In this document: positions 25,904 to 35,854 of the stretch, one piece after another
Layout of the letters: every line of letters starts with the position of its first letter
Numbering within the stretch: the stretch's first letter is position 1
DNA from: Shimia gijangensis
Lineage (GTDB): Bacteria; Pseudomonadota; Alphaproteobacteria; Rhodobacterales; Rhodobacteraceae
Assembly (NCBI RefSeq): GCF_900142085.1
Contig: NZ_FQZQ01000005.1
Coordinates: 62,001 to 126,000, forward strand
Reading direction: 5' to 3'
DNA: 64,000 nucleotides
Program-made: the position numbers and the translations under genes
Notes under the pieces: model-generated
Told to the model about the DNA's origin: nothing
Databases searched by the model: none
Seen by the model: the letters and a program-made list of their open reading frames with translations, nothing else

Positions 25904-27679
25904 ATGAAAATGACCACCGAAGAAGCCTTTGTAAAAGTGCTGCAAATGCACGGTATCGATAACGCTTTTGGGATTATCGGATCGGCCATGATGCCGATTT
26001 CTGATCTGTTCCCAGCTGCTGGCATCAAATTCTTTGACTGTGCCCACGAATGTAACGCAGGCATGATGGCCGACGGGTTCACCCGCGCCTCTGGCAACAT
26101 GTCGATGATGGTTGCCCAAAACGGCCCCGGCATCACCAGCCTCGTCACGCCAATCAAGACCGCCTATTGGAACCACACACCGCTGTTGGTTGTGACGCCC
26201 CAAGCGGCCAACAAAACCATTGGCCAAGGCGGCTTTCAGGAAGTCGAGCAAATGGCGCTTCTGGAAGACATGGTCGCTTATCAGGAAGAGGTCCGCGATC
26301 CCTCGCGGATGGCCGAAGTCCTCAACCGTGTGATCCTGCAAGCCAAACGCGCCAGCGCACCGGCCCAGATTAACATCCCGCGCGACTACTGGACCCAAGT
26401 CATCGACATCGACCTGCCTGCCGTGGTTGAATTTGAACGCCCCTCGGGTGGTGAACAGGCCGTGGCCGAAGCCGCCAAACTTTTGTCAGGCGCGAAAAAC
26501 CCTGTCATTCTGAACGGCGCTGGTGTGGTTCTGGCAGACGCCATCGACGACGCCAAAGCACTGGCCGAACGTCTGGATGCACCTGTCTGCGTGGGCTATC
26601 AGCACAATGACGCTTTCCCCGGCTCGCATCCCCTGTTCGCAGGCCCCTTGGGTTACAACGGTTCCAAGGCGGGTATGGAGTTGATTTCGAAAGCCGACGT
26701 TGTTCTGGCTTTGGGCACTCGTCTGAACCCATTCTCAACCCTGCCCGGCTATGGCATTGACTACTGGCCTGCGGATGCGAAAATCATTCAGGTCGACATT
26801 AACCCAGACCGCATTGGCCTGACCAAACCAGTTTCGGTCGGCATCGTTGGTGACGCCAAGAAAGTGGCCCAGGGCATTCTGGCGCAACTGTCCGAAACTG
26901 CCGGAGACGCCGGTCGTCAGGAACGCAAAGAGCGTATCGCCACCACCAAATCGGCATGGGCGCAGGAACTGACGTCGATGGATCACGAAGACGACGATCC
27001 GGGCACAACCTGGAACGAACGTGCGCGGGGTCGTGAACCACAAAAGATGAGCCCCCGCATGGCGTGGCGCGCAATCCAGTCGGCTCTGCCCAAGGATGCG
27101 ATCATCTCGTCCGACATCGGCAACAACTGTGCGATCGGCAACGCCTACCCAACCTTTGACGACACTCGCAAATATCTCGCTCCGGGCCTGTTTGGCCCTT
27201 GTGGTTACGGCTTTCCGGCGATCTGTGGCGCGAAAATCGCCTGCCCAGACACACCAGTGGTCGGCTTTGCCGGAGACGGTGCTTTCGGTATCTCGATGAA
27301 CGAAATGGTGTCGGTCAACCGTGACGACTGGCCTGCGGTCACTATGGTGATCTTCCGCAACTACCAGTGGGGTGCGGAAAAGCGTAACACCACGCTCTGG
27401 TTCGAAGACAACTTTGTCGGCACTGAACTGTCCACCGAAGTCAGCTATGCTGGCATCGCGCGCGCTTGCGGCGTCGAAGGCATCGCCGTGACCACCATGG
27501 AAGAGCTGACAGACGAGCTGGACAAGGCTGTCACCCGTCAGATGAAAGAGGGCAAAACCACCTTCATTGAAATCCTGCTCAATCAGGAACTGGGTGAGCC
27601 CTTCCGTCGTGATGCCATGAAGAAACCTGTCTCTGTGGCGGGTATCAATGCGGCTGACATGCGCAAGCGGTCTGCCTAA
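25904..27679 (+). CDS. xsc: Sulfoacetaldehyde acetyltransferase
   Basis: TPP enzyme of 591 aa starting at ATG 25904 (MKMTTEEAFVKVLQMHGIDN). It has the acetolactate-synthase fold in three parts: pyrimidine domain with the activating Glu in CAHECNAGMMADGF, a central domain, and a C-terminal TPP domain with GFAGDGAFGISMNE. Motifs such as GSAMMPISDLFPAAGI and QWGAEKRNTTLWF are specific for Xsc. It splits sulfoacetaldehyde with phosphate into acetyl phosphate and sulfite. The dehydrogenase before it supplies the substrate, and Pta after the exporter gene uses the acetyl phosphate. Confidence 0.94.
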   Translation: MKMTTEEAFVKVLQMHGIDNAFGIIGSAMMPISDLFPAAGIKFFDCAHECNAGMMADGFTRASGNMSMMVAQNGPGITSLVTPIKTAYWNHTPLLVVTPQAANKTIGQGGFQEVEQMALLEDMVAYQEEVRDPSRMAEVLNRVILQAKRASAPAQINIPRDYWTQVIDIDLPAVVEFERPSGGEQAVAEAAKLLSGAKNPVILNGAGVVLADAIDDAKALAERLDAPVCVGYQHNDAFPGSHPLFAGPLGYNGSKAGMELISKADVVLALGTRLNPFSTLPGYGIDYWPADAKIIQVDINPDRIGLTKPVSVGIVGDAKKVAQGILAQLSETAGDAGRQERKERIATTKSAWAQELTSMDHEDDDPGTTWNERARGREPQKMSPRMAWRAIQSALPKDAIISSDIGNNCAIGNAYPTFDDTRKYLAPGLFGPCGYGFPAICGAKIACPDTPVVGFAGDGAFGISMNEMVSVNRDDWPAVTMVIFRNYQWGAEKRNTTLWFEDNFVGTELSTEVSYAGIARACGVEGIAVTTMEELTDELDKAVTRQMKEGKTTFIEILLNQELGEPFRRDAMKKPVSVAGINAADMRKRSA

Positions 27680-27691
27680 ACACTTTCCTCG

Positions 27692-27711
27692 CCGGGGCGG
27701 CAACGCCCCGG
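27692..27711 (+). other. GC hairpin between xsc and the exporter gene
   Basis: A perfect 8-bp stem CCGGGGCG/CGCCCCGG closes a GCAA tetraloop 12 bases after the xsc stop. No T-run follows, so it looks more like an mRNA-stabilising or attenuating hairpin than a full terminator. Confidence 0.6.
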
Positions 27712-27777
27712 TTTCCTGCGCTCTCCCCGTTTCATTCTTCCCTCTGGGGGAGCGCAACAAAAACAAAGGTACGCCCC

Positions 27778-28809
27778 ATGCAGGCAACAGCATCAAAATA
27801 CTCACTGGCCGGTCTCAACGACTTTTTCAAGACCAACGGACAGGGGTTCCTGGTGTCCGTCGTGGTGGCCGCCGCTGCACAATTCCTGTCTGAACACTAT
27901 GGTGCTCCGGCCATGCTGATGGCCCTGTTGCTGGGCATTGCCTTTCACTTTCTGGCCGAAGAAGGTGTCTGCAAGCCGGGCATCGAATTTACCGCCCGCA
28001 CTGTTCTGCGGCTGGGCGTCGCCCTTCTGGGTGCCCGGATCAGTGTCGAGTTGATGATTGGTCTTGGCCCAAAGCTGATTGCGGTTGTTGTACTGGGCGT
28101 CGTTGCGACGATCCTGTTTGGCCTTGCCGGTGCCCGCCTTTTGGGACGCGGCTGGCGTTTTGGTCTGTTGACCGGTGGCTCGGTCGCGATCTGCGGGGCC
28201 TCGGCCGCGATGGCCATTTCCGCTGTGCTGCCCAAAAACGAACACTCTGAACGCAACCTGATTTTTACAGTTCTGTCGGTGACCGTGCTGTCGACATTGG
28301 CGATGATTGTCTACCCAATGCTGACCGAAGTCTTTGATTTCAATGACGAAGTGTCCGGCGTTTTCCTTGGCGGTACAATCCATGATGTGGCGCAGGTTGT
28401 GGGCGCGGGCTTTTCTGTCTCCGACCAGACCGGCGAAGTGGCCACATTGGTGAAACTGATCCGGGTGGCCATGCTCGCCCCTGTGGTGCTGGTGATTTCG
28501 ATCATGGTGCGCAGCCATATGTCTGACGAAGACAAAGGCGCCAAACGCCCCCCTATCCTGCCGACATTTGTCATCGGCTTTTTGATTTTCGCGACCCTGA
28601 ACTCCATGGGCCTGATCCCGGCTGTTGTGGTTGATGCCATGTCGAGCCTGTCGCGTTGGGCGCTTTTGGTGTCTATCGCTGCGGTGGGTATGAAGACCTC
28701 GCTCAAACGCATTCTGGACGTTGGTGGCCAGGCGATTTTGCTGATCGTGTTTGAAACCATCTTCATCGCCGTATTTGTGCTGATCGGGGTCGCCCTTTTG
28801 GGCCACTAA
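27778..28809 (+). CDS. YeiH-family (UPF0324) putative sulfate/sulfite exporter
   Basis: Polytopic membrane protein of 343 aa with about ten hydrophobic helices. The motifs TGGSVAICGASAAMAISAVLP and GGTIHDVAQVVGAGFSVS are characteristic of the YeiH/UPF0324 putative sulfate exporter family. A gene of this kind (TauZ) has been noted in sulfonate clusters of Paracoccus and roseobacters. Lying between xsc and pta, it probably removes sulfite or sulfate released by Xsc. Direction and ion are not shown by sequence. Confidence 0.8.
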   Translation: MQATASKYSLAGLNDFFKTNGQGFLVSVVVAAAAQFLSEHYGAPAMLMALLLGIAFHFLAEEGVCKPGIEFTARTVLRLGVALLGARISVELMIGLGPKLIAVVVLGVVATILFGLAGARLLGRGWRFGLLTGGSVAICGASAAMAISAVLPKNEHSERNLIFTVLSVTVLSTLAMIVYPMLTEVFDFNDEVSGVFLGGTIHDVAQVVGAGFSVSDQTGEVATLVKLIRVAMLAPVVLVISIMVRSHMSDEDKGAKRPPILPTFVIGFLIFATLNSMGLIPAVVVDAMSSLSRWALLVSIAAVGMKTSLKRILDVGGQAILLIVFETIFIAVFVLIGVALLGH

Positions 28810-28824
28810 AGAGGAACTGCTAAC

Positions 28825-29823
28825 ATGACACCTTTGGAGAACCTGCATCACAAAGCGGCCCGGGCGCAAAAAACCATCGTGCTGAGCGAAGGCACCGATC
28901 CGCGCGTCGTAGAGGCCGCGATCGAGGCCGATCGCCTGGGGCTGGCCCGGATCATTCTGGTGGGCGATGACGTCACCGTGCGGTTGCAGTTTTCGCTGGC
29001 CCAGACCGAACTCGCCGAGAGCATCGAGATCCATGACCCGGCGACCTCGCCCTATCTTGATGAGTTGGCGTTGGAGTTTTACGAGTTGCGCAAGCACAAA
29101 GGCGTGTCGCTTGAACATGCCCTGAGAGCGGTTGCACAACCGCATGTTTATGCGGCTCTTTTGGTGCGTAAAGGCTATGCCGATGGCACTGTTGGCGGGG
29201 CGATCACGACAACTGCCGACATTGTGCGTGCCGCCATTCAGGTGATCGGGTCCAAACCCGGCTCGCGACTGATCTCAAGCTTTTTTCTAATGATCATGGA
29301 TCAACCGCATCACCCAAAACAGGACGCGGTTGTGTTTGCCGATTGTGGGCTTGTGGTTGATCCCAACGCCAGCGAGATGGCCGCCATCGCGGTTGCCTCG
29401 GCAGCCTCTTATGCGGCGCTTCTTGGCGCAGAGCCCAAAGTCGCGATGCTGTCGTTTTCAACCAAAGGCAGTGCGGCACACCCTGCCGTCGACAAGGTTG
29501 CTGAGGCCACAGCCCTCGCTCAAGAAGCCGCGCCCGAGGTGATGATTGACGGGGAATTGCAGTTTGATGCGGCTTTTGTGCCCTCGGTGGCCGCCGCCAA
29601 GGCCGCCACATCCCCGCTGAAAGGAGACGCCAACATCTTTGTGTTTCCCAATCTGGACAGCGGCAACATCGCCTACAAAATCGCCCAGCGCATCGGCGGT
29701 GCTACCGCGATTGGCCCGATCCTTCAGGGCCTCGCCAAACCCGCCAACGATCTGTCGCGGGGCTGCTCGGCCAAAGACATCGTACATATGATCGCAGTGA
29801 CTGCGGCGCAGGCCCAAGGGTAA
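28825..29823 (+). CDS. pta: Phosphate acetyltransferase
   Basis: A 332-aa short-type Pta made only of the PTA_PTB domain. [15 protein letters not shown] at the N-terminus, [22 protein letters not shown] in the middle and [23 protein letters not shown] near the C-terminus are family signatures. It converts acetyl phosphate from Xsc to acetyl-CoA. A GAGGA site precedes ATG 28825. It is the last gene of the GMC-xsc-exporter-pta unit; the convergent ABC gene ends at 29845. Confidence 0.92.
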   Translation: MTPLENLHHKAARAQKTIVLSEGTDPRVVEAAIEADRLGLARIILVGDDVTVRLQFSLAQTELAESIEIHDPATSPYLDELALEFYELRKHKGVSLEHALRAVAQPHVYAALLVRKGYADGTVGGAITTTADIVRAAIQVIGSKPGSRLISSFFLMIMDQPHHPKQDAVVFADCGLVVDPNASEMAAIAVASAASYAALLGAEPKVAMLSFSTKGSAAHPAVDKVAEATALAQEAAPEVMIDGELQFDAAFVPSVAAAKAATSPLKGDANIFVFPNLDSGNIAYKIAQRIGGATAIGPILQGLAKPANDLSRGCSAKDIVHMIAVTAAQAQG

Positions 29824-29844
29824 CCCCCAAGCCCAACAGCCGCA

Positions 29845-30576
29845 TCACTTCAAGGATCGCGCCAGAAACTCTTTGGTCTCGGGATGTTTTGGCGCGCCGA
29901 ACAAGGTCTCGGGTGATCCTTCTTCAAGGATGCGGCCATCTTTCAGGAAACACACTTTGTCCGCGGCCTCGCGGGCGAACCCCATCTCATGGGTGGCCAG
30001 AACCATTGTCATGCCGGATTCTTTCAGCAAACGAAGCACATCCAGCACCTCTCCGACCAACTGCGGATCAAGCGCCGAGGTGATCTCGTCAAACAGCATC
30101 ACTTCGGGCTTCATCGCCAACGCGCGCACAATCGCAACACGCTGTTGTTGGCCACCAGACAGCTGATCGGGGTAATGCTCCATCCGGTCGGCCAATCCGA
30201 ACCGTGTAAACAACTCGGCGATTTCAGGTCTCAGCTCTTCCCGGGATTTGCCATACACCCGTCGTGGCGCCAGCATCACGTTTTCCATCGCCGTCATATG
30301 CGGGAACAGATTGTAACTCTGGAACACCATTCCGATTCTGCGGCGGACCGGCTGAGGGTTCAGCCCCGGCACAGAAATATCAACGCCGTCCAGAAAAATT
30401 TCGCCGTCTTCAATCGGCTCAAGCAGGTTCACACAGCGCAATACTGTCGACTTCCCCGCTCCGGATGCGCCAATCAGGCAGACCATCTGTCCCTCTTCGA
30501 CCTCCAGATCAATGCCATCGCAGACCGTGTTTTCGCCAAACCGTTTGACCACACCGCGCAAAGAAAGCTTCGCCAT
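29845..30576 (-). CDS. Polar amino acid ABC transporter ATP-binding protein
   Basis: ABC ATPase of 243 aa, in the GlnQ/HisP size class. Walker A is GASGAGKST, the signature [15 protein letters not shown], and Walker [14 protein letters not shown], in which the usual Asp-Glu-Pro is DEI, as in many polar amino acid ATPases. The H-loop is [13 protein letters not shown]. Its ATG overlaps the permease stop. It ends the SBP-permease-ATPase operon (32226 to 29845). Confidence 0.9.
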   Translation of the reverse strand: MAKLSLRGVVKRFGENTVCDGIDLEVEEGQMVCLIGASGAGKSTVLRCVNLLEPIEDGEIFLDGVDISVPGLNPQPVRRRIGMVFQSYNLFPHMTAMENVMLAPRRVYGKSREELRPEIAELFTRFGLADRMEHYPDQLSGGQQQRVAIVRALAMKPEVMLFDEITSALDPQLVGEVLDVLRLLKESGMTMVLATHEMGFAREAADKVCFLKDGRILEEGSPETLFGAPKHPETKEFLARSLK

Positions 30577-31409
30577 CAGCTGCGCTCCTTGTTCTGTTTG
30601 GCCAAAAGGTAATCGGCATAACGTGTCGCCGGCACAGTGACGGCCAAAAAGATCAGCGCAGCCCCCACATAGGGGGTGAAATTCGCCATCAGAGATTTGA
30701 ACACCCCTGCCTGACGGAAAATCTCAACCGGGCCAATAAAGCTCAGCAAAGCCACGTCTTTTTGCAGGGCGATAAACATGTTCATCTGTGATGGGATCAC
30801 CTGGCGAATGGCCTGAGGCAGGATCACAAATCGCATGGTGTCACCGTCCGTCAGCCCCAAAGACTGTGCTGCCGAACGCTGGCTTTTGTGCACCGCCTCA
30901 ATCCCCGAACGAAAAATCTCGGCGACATAGGCCGAATAGGTCAGGATCAACGCCAAAGACCCCCAGATATAGGGGGAATTGAACGGTCTCGGCAGGCCCA
31001 GACCCGGAATGCCAAACCCAATCAGGTAAACCGTCAAAACCACCGGCACGCCACGGAATATATCCGTGTAAAATGCCCCAAAGATGCGCAATGGGAACAA
31101 CGCCGGGCTTTGAACGTCCCGGGCAAGCGCAATCAACAACCCCAAGGCTGTGATCGCCGGGGCGCACCACACAAAGATCATCACATCAATCAGGAAAGCG
31201 TCGAGCAGTTTTGGAAAGGTCTCAACAAACACTTCTCTGTTGAAAAAACTGGCCTTAACCTTTTCCCAACCGGGGGCCAGAGGCACCAGAACAACAACCG
31301 CAAGAAAAGCAAAAACAGTGCTGGTCCCTGCAATGAGCAAAGACCGGCGCCGTAACTTCTCTTCGTAAATCTGGCGGCGGGTTTTCCCCGCCGCGTCATC
31401 CTTTTTCAT
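30576..31409 (-). CDS. Polar amino acid ABC transporter permease
   Basis: HisM/GlnP-type permease, 277 aa from ATG 31409, two bases after the TAA of the binding-protein gene; TTG 31418 is a less likely start. About five or six hydrophobic helices are visible. The EAA loop, [41 protein letters not shown], is typical of amino acid permeases. A positively charged N-terminus precedes the first helix. Only one permease gene is present, so it probably works as a homodimer. Confidence 0.88.
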   Translation of the reverse strand: MKKDDAAGKTRRQIYEEKLRRRSLLIAGTSTVFAFLAVVVLVPLAPGWEKVKASFFNREVFVETFPKLLDAFLIDVMIFVWCAPAITALGLLIALARDVQSPALFPLRIFGAFYTDIFRGVPVVLTVYLIGFGIPGLGLPRPFNSPYIWGSLALILTYSAYVAEIFRSGIEAVHKSQRSAAQSLGLTDGDTMRFVILPQAIRQVIPSQMNMFIALQKDVALLSFIGPVEIFRQAGVFKSLMANFTPYVGAALIFLAVTVPATRYADYLLAKQNKERS

Positions 31410-31410
31410 A

Positions 31411-32226
31411 TTAGTCAATCAGCGGCACGCCGGTGGTTTCCTGCAGCCACTCGGCCTCGATTCCGGCCAGTTCACCGCTTTCGGCAAGCGCATTGATCGC
31501 CTCATTGACACAAGCCTTCAGCGGATTGCCTTCTTCCATCAACATGCCGAACTGGTCAGGGTTTTCCGTGCGATCTGCCGGGAACTGACCCAAAAGTTTA
31601 GAGCCTTCCACAACCACCGCGCTGAGATACAGCGCCGTCGGCAAATCGAACATGGCCGCATCAATCTGTCCCGCCTGCATCGCTGCTGCGACATCCGCAG
31701 TATCAGCGTAAAGCATCGGATCTTTGTTGGGCTGAATGATCGCTGTCAGCATTGGCACGGCCGTGGTTGTACCCACGCCACCCCAGATCAGATCACGCAA
31801 TGCTTCGACCGAAGCCTCAGTTTCTGCCGCGTTGGCGGCCACCATGACCGCCATCGGGGCCGAGTAGTAAGGGACTGAAAAATCTACGACTTTTTCACGC
31901 GCTTCGGTGATCGAAAATTGCTGCATGTTGAAGTCAAAGCTTTTGGGACCGGGTTGAATGGCCTCGTCAAACGACGACCGCACCCAGATCACGTCTGCAG
32001 CTTCGAACCCCATCTTTGAGGCAACAGCATAGGCCACGGCAGGTTCAAATCCATTGCCGCTTTCTGGGGCGTTGTCCATGACCCAAGGGTAATAGGCCGG
32101 GTTGCCGGTGGCGATAGTCAACTTGCCATCGGTTAGGGTTTTTCCATCCGCACAATGGCTTCCCGCCATGGCTGCGGTCGTCGAAACGGCCAGTGCAATT
32201 GCTGCCAGTGATACTCTTTTTGACAT
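31411..32226 (-). CDS. Polar amino acid ABC transporter substrate-binding protein
   Basis: Periplasmic binding protein of family 3, 271 aa, with a signal peptide (MSKRVSLAAIALAVSTTAAMA, cleavage after AMA near residue 21). FDFNMQQFSITEAREKVVDFSVPYYSAPMAVM carries the family motif for amino acid binding, and an Arg/Asp pair expected for an alpha-amino acid head group is likely but not proved. It lies beside the betaine/hydroxyproline-type cluster, separated by a terminator, so it could import a compound used there. Confidence 0.85.
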   Translation of the reverse strand: MSKRVSLAAIALAVSTTAAMAGSHCADGKTLTDGKLTIATGNPAYYPWVMDNAPESGNGFEPAVAYAVASKMGFEAADVIWVRSSFDEAIQPGPKSFDFNMQQFSITEAREKVVDFSVPYYSAPMAVMVAANAAETEASVEALRDLIWGGVGTTTAVPMLTAIIQPNKDPMLYADTADVAAAMQAGQIDAAMFDLPTALYLSAVVVEGSKLLGQFPADRTENPDQFGMLMEEGNPLKACVNEAINALAESGELAGIEAEWLQETTGVPLID

Positions 32227-32316
32227 CCCTCAGGTCCTTTATCCGGTGAAAAACTTCTGCTCAACGTTATGAATAGCACACCCAAAGAGTCCAGAGCGCT
32301 TGCACCGTTCGCTGAA

Positions 32317-32344
32317 GAAAAAGGCGTTGCGAATTGCCACGCCT
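32317..32344 (-). terminator. Terminator of the 32361-39980 minus-strand operon
   Basis: On the minus strand, AGGCGT (32344-32339) pairs with ACGCCT (32327-32322) across an 11-base loop and is followed by TTTTTC. It lies just after the class III aminotransferase and before the amino acid transporter operon, so it separates the two units. Confidence 0.65.
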
Positions 32345-32360
32345 CGCACCGCTGAGACCC

Positions 32361-33638
32361 TCAGCTTTGTAATAGGGCCGTAACCGCGCGGGACACCGCC
32401 GCCTCAGTCAAGGAAAGGTCTTCGTCAACCAACGCCAAAGACGGATACATCTTGCCCGGTGATTTGAATACGCCATTGCGGCGCAACACGTTGTTATAAA
32501 TCACGTTTCTTTCGGGAGACTGGTGTTTGGCACTGCGGTAATCGACACAAGCCTGATCGGTGAAGAAAATGTCAAACAAAGTAAGGTCTCCGCAAATCTG
32601 ATGCGCAATGCCAGCCTTTGATAAGGCATTGCTTTGCATATCCTGCAATCGGCGGCCCAGTGCGCGCAACCTGTCATAGGCCCCGTCCCGGCGCAGAACC
32701 TCCATGGTTTTCAAACCCGCCGCCGAAGCCACCGGATTGCCCGACAACGTGCCCAGCTGCATCAGCCATTTGTCAGCACCCACACGGCCCTTGTCAAAAT
32801 GCTGCATGATCTCGGCACTTGCGCCAAGGGCCGCCAAAGGAAATCCGCCGCCAATGATTTTACCCAGCGTGCAAATGTCCGGCACCACACCATAGCGTTC
32901 CTGCGCGCCGCCATAAGCCAGCCGAAATCCGGTGACAATCTCGTCAAAGATCAACAACACCCCGTGTTTGTCACACAACGCCCGCAAACCCTCCAGAAAA
33001 CCCGGCACTGCGGGGATGATCCGCTGCAGGGGTTCCACGATGATGGCTGCGATATCGGGGTGTTCATCCATCAAAGACGCCACCGCCTCAAGGTCATTGA
33101 ACGGCGCGATCACCATCTGATCGGCGACTCCCTGCGGAATGCCCGCGCTGTCAGGAACGGCCTGCGGGAAATTCACCTGCCGTTCTGGCGCAAGGCTCAT
33201 CTGTGCCTCGGCGCTCATGCCGTGATAGCCGCCTTCAAACTTCAGAATTTTGTCACGCCCCGTAAAGGCGCGCGCCAGCCGGATCGCGTACATATCCGCC
33301 TCGCCGCCCGAAGCGACAAACCGCACCTGTTCACAACAGGGCACCGCCGCGCAGATCGCCTCGGCCAGCTCTATTCCTTTGGTATTGTTGGCAAAAAACG
33401 TCATACCTTTGGGCAGCTGCTGCAGCACCGCTTCCATCACTTCCGGATGCCCATGCCCCAACAACATTGGCCCTGACCCAATCAGGTAGTCGACATACTC
33501 AATGCCATCTTCGTCCCACACGCGGCTGCCCTGCCCCTGTGCAATGATGATGCCGGGGTCAAAATTGCCGAACCCGCCCGCAGGCAGAACCTCGCGGGCG
33601 CGGGTGATCCATTCGTCCTGAGTGCCAATCTTCTGCAT
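32361..33638 (-). CDS. Class III aminotransferase, glutamate-1-semialdehyde aminomutase-like
   Basis: PLP enzyme of 425 aa from ATG 33638; the frame is open to 33881 but that part overlaps the next gene. It resembles HemL: YVDYLIGSGPMLLGHGHPEV, FVASGGEADMYAIRLARAFTGRD and the lysine segment ICTLGKIIGGGFPLAALG. A real HemL would be a housekeeping gene elsewhere, while HemL-like aminotransferases are common in catabolic operons. Here it starts 5 bases after an HpbD-like epimerase, which suggests a role on a carbon skeleton from the betaine/proline route. Substrate unknown. Confidence 0.8.
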   Translation of the reverse strand: MQKIGTQDEWITRAREVLPAGGFGNFDPGIIIAQGQGSRVWDEDGIEYVDYLIGSGPMLLGHGHPEVMEAVLQQLPKGMTFFANNTKGIELAEAICAAVPCCEQVRFVASGGEADMYAIRLARAFTGRDKILKFEGGYHGMSAEAQMSLAPERQVNFPQAVPDSAGIPQGVADQMVIAPFNDLEAVASLMDEHPDIAAIIVEPLQRIIPAVPGFLEGLRALCDKHGVLLIFDEIVTGFRLAYGGAQERYGVVPDICTLGKIIGGGFPLAALGASAEIMQHFDKGRVGADKWLMQLGTLSGNPVASAAGLKTMEVLRRDGAYDRLRALGRRLQDMQSNALSKAGIAHQICGDLTLFDIFFTDQACVDYRSAKHQSPERNVIYNNVLRRNGVFKSPGKMYPSLALVDEDLSLTEAAVSRAVTALLQS

Positions 33639-33643
33639 GACGC

Positions 33644-34747
33644 TTACTCCAAAACCATATCTGGCGCGCCCAACAGCGCCCGATCCGGCGTCACTCCAAG
33701 CCCCGCCCCTTCGGGCGGCGCGATCTGGCCGTCGGAACGCACTGGGCAATCCGGTGCAATACGCGGCGCTACATAGGCCGACAAATCGCAGGTGTTCATA
33801 AGCCGCGCTGGCGGCGTGCTGGCCGCCAGATGCAATACTGCAGCGGTCGTAATATCCGACCCCCATGTGTCCTCGACACACATCTTAGCACCGAGGTGAA
33901 GGCACAGATCACGGGCGATACGGCTGGCAGACAGGCCGCCAAACTTGGACAACTTTATCGCCACCGCATCCATGCAGCCCGCCGCGTGCGCCTCTAACAG
34001 GCTGGCGGTGTTATGGGCGTTTTCATCCAGTTTCATCGGCAATCCCGTGGCATCCCGCACCCGCGTGCAATCCGCGATCGTGGCACAGGGTTGTTCCAGC
34101 ATCACATCCAGATGCGCGACCGCCCGGCCTATGCGGGTGGCGTCCAGCGATGTCGCACCGCAATTCCAGTCTCCGTATACCAAAGGCCCCGGCCCCACGA
34201 CCTCGCGCACTTTGGTCAGCTGTTCGACATCCGTCTGCCAATCACCTGATGCGCCCAGTTTGACCTGAAACTGGGTGATCCCCTGCGCCTGGGCATCCAC
34301 AGCGATCCGCGCCATCTCATCCGGCGCGACACAGGTGATCGAATGATAAAGCGGCATGCGACCCGCCTGACGTCCGCCCAACAAGCAATACAAAGGTAGC
34401 CCGGCCACCTTGCCCGTGATATCCCACAACGCCATATCCAACGCCGACTTGGCATAGACGTGCCCTTGCAACTGCGCCTCGGCGCGGGCCATCACGGCCT
34501 CTGGCCCCACCGGATCCGCGCCCAAGAGAACCGGCGCCATTTCCTGCAACGCCGGCGCCACACCGCGCGAATAGGCTGGCAAATAGTGCGGGATCGGACA
34601 GACTTCGCCCCAGCCCGTCACCCCAGTCTCCGTGTCCAGCGCAACAACCACACTTTCCACCGTGTCACAGGTTTTGCCATCCGACATGTAATAGGTCTCG
34701 TGGCTGGTCAGCGGCACATGCCACACCGATATGCGGTTGATCTTCAT
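33644..34747 (-). CDS. Enolase-superfamily racemase/epimerase, 4-hydroxyproline betaine 2-epimerase-like (HpbD)
   Basis: Mandelate racemase/muconate lactonizing enzyme, 367 aa. Metal ligands fit D193 (YGDWN), E218 (LEQP) and D241 (KLDEN). Catalytic lysines fit K163 (QVKLG) and K265 (IKLSK), one on each face, as needed for 1,1-proton transfer. From memory, K163 and K265 are also the catalytic lysines of characterised HpbD of Pelagibaca. The C-terminal segment CVEDTWGSDI and the GLGVTPDRALLG tail also resemble HpbD. The expected reaction is epimerisation at C2 of proline betaine or hydroxyproline betaine. It overlaps the next enolase-superfamily gene by 4 bases. Confidence 0.72.
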   Translation of the reverse strand: MKINRISVWHVPLTSHETYYMSDGKTCDTVESVVVALDTETGVTGWGEVCPIPHYLPAYSRGVAPALQEMAPVLLGADPVGPEAVMARAEAQLQGHVYAKSALDMALWDITGKVAGLPLYCLLGGRQAGRMPLYHSITCVAPDEMARIAVDAQAQGITQFQVKLGASGDWQTDVEQLTKVREVVGPGPLVYGDWNCGATSLDATRIGRAVAHLDVMLEQPCATIADCTRVRDATGLPMKLDENAHNTASLLEAHAAGCMDAVAIKLSKFGGLSASRIARDLCLHLGAKMCVEDTWGSDITTAAVLHLAASTPPARLMNTCDLSAYVAPRIAPDCPVRSDGQIAPPEGAGLGVTPDRALLGAPDMVLE

Positions 34748-35850
34748 GAATAGAGCGCCACCGGATCGCCCAGCGCATTCTCATCGGGATGCACCCCCAA
34801 CCCTGGAGCTTCGGGTAAATGCAGATGGCCATCAATGTTGCGCGGCCCCCGTCCACCGGCGATGTCCACGGTCAGCATGTCCTGGCAGGCCCAAACCGCG
34901 TGACAGTTGTGATCCGGGATTGTCGCCGCCAGATGCAGCGCCTCGGTGTCGGCCAGAACTGACCCCCCGGTGGCCATTACAAACATGTCGATGCCATGTG
35001 CCAGCGCAATGTCGCGCATCCTTGCGGCTTTGGTCAGACCGCCCACACGATTGAGCTTGATGCCAAACACCTCGGCCAATCCATCGCGGGCAATGCGGGC
35101 CGCATCCTGCAACGTCACAAGGCTTTCGTCCACCGACACAGGCGCTGCGTGTTTGCCTGCGATCGCGGCAATATCATCCAACGTCTCTCCGGGTTGCTCA
35201 AACATCACATTCAGATGCTCGGTTGCACTCATCACCCGCAATGCCTGTTGTCGGGTCCAGCCGCGATTGACATCATAAAGCACAATTTCACCGGGTTTGC
35301 GGATGTCCTCGACGTCATGAATACGGGCAATATCACGCTCCACATCGCCGCCAATCTTCACCGAATGCGCCACATAGCCCCGCTGACGATAGCGCTCCAT
35401 CACCGCGCGGGTTTCCTCCACGGTTTTTGCGCCCACCGACGACGCAATCGGGCGCGGCGTACGCGACCCGCCGCCCATCAGATCGGCAATCGGCACCCCC
35501 GCCGCCTGCCCTGCAATATCCCAACAGGCCATATCAATTGGTGATTTGGCATAAAGATGCCCGGGCAGTGCCAAATCCATGGCGCGTTCCACATCCAGCA
35601 CCCGTCGCGGATCAAGGCCAAGAACAAACGACGCCATCGTCTCAATCCCGGCGCGAATACCGGGGCCATGCGCTGGCACATAAGTATGCCCCCAAGGCGT
35701 GCCTTCACCCCAGCCGGTCAGACCTGTGTCGGTCTCGACCTTGACCAGCGTGGCGTCCAGCACTTCGAACTTTAGCCGCCCACCAGACAGCCAATAGGGA
35801 TGCTCCAGCGGCAGATCGACGTGAAACACAGTGATACGCGTGATTTTCAA
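34744..35850 (-). CDS. Enolase-superfamily enzyme, cis-3-hydroxy-L-proline dehydratase-like
   Basis: A second mandelate racemase/muconate lactonizing enzyme, 368 aa. It begins with TTG at 35850, eight bases after an AAAGG site; no in-frame ATG fits. Metal ligands fit D193 (YDVN), E218 (FEQP) and D241 (VDES); lysines K165 (SVKIG) and K265 (GIKLNR) fit general acid/base roles. The opening ITRITVFHVDLPLEHPYWLS and the MATGGSVLADTEALHLAATIPDH segment recall the cis-3-hydroxy-L-proline dehydratase of Labrenzia. It would yield a pyrroline from 3-hydroxyproline. It is only moderately similar to the adjacent HpbD-like gene, so this is not a recent duplication. Confidence 0.68.
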   Translation of the reverse strand: MKITRITVFHVDLPLEHPYWLSGGRLKFEVLDATLVKVETDTGLTGWGEGTPWGHTYVPAHGPGIRAGIETMASFVLGLDPRRVLDVERAMDLALPGHLYAKSPIDMACWDIAGQAAGVPIADLMGGGSRTPRPIASSVGAKTVEETRAVMERYRQRGYVAHSVKIGGDVERDIARIHDVEDIRKPGEIVLYDVNRGWTRQQALRVMSATEHLNVMFEQPGETLDDIAAIAGKHAAPVSVDESLVTLQDAARIARDGLAEVFGIKLNRVGGLTKAARMRDIALAHGIDMFVMATGGSVLADTEALHLAATIPDHNCHAVWACQDMLTVDIAGGRGPRNIDGHLHLPEAPGLGVHPDENALGDPVALYS

Positions 35851-35854
35851 TGGT

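Noticed and set aside
26735-27805. 356-aa open frame on minus opposite xsc
   Set aside because: Antisense shadow of xsc with no recognisable fold.
27802-29145. 447-aa open frame on minus opposite the exporter and pta
   Set aside because: It is the mirror of two clear plus-strand genes, rich in Gln, His and Arg, with no domain. It is a codon-bias shadow.
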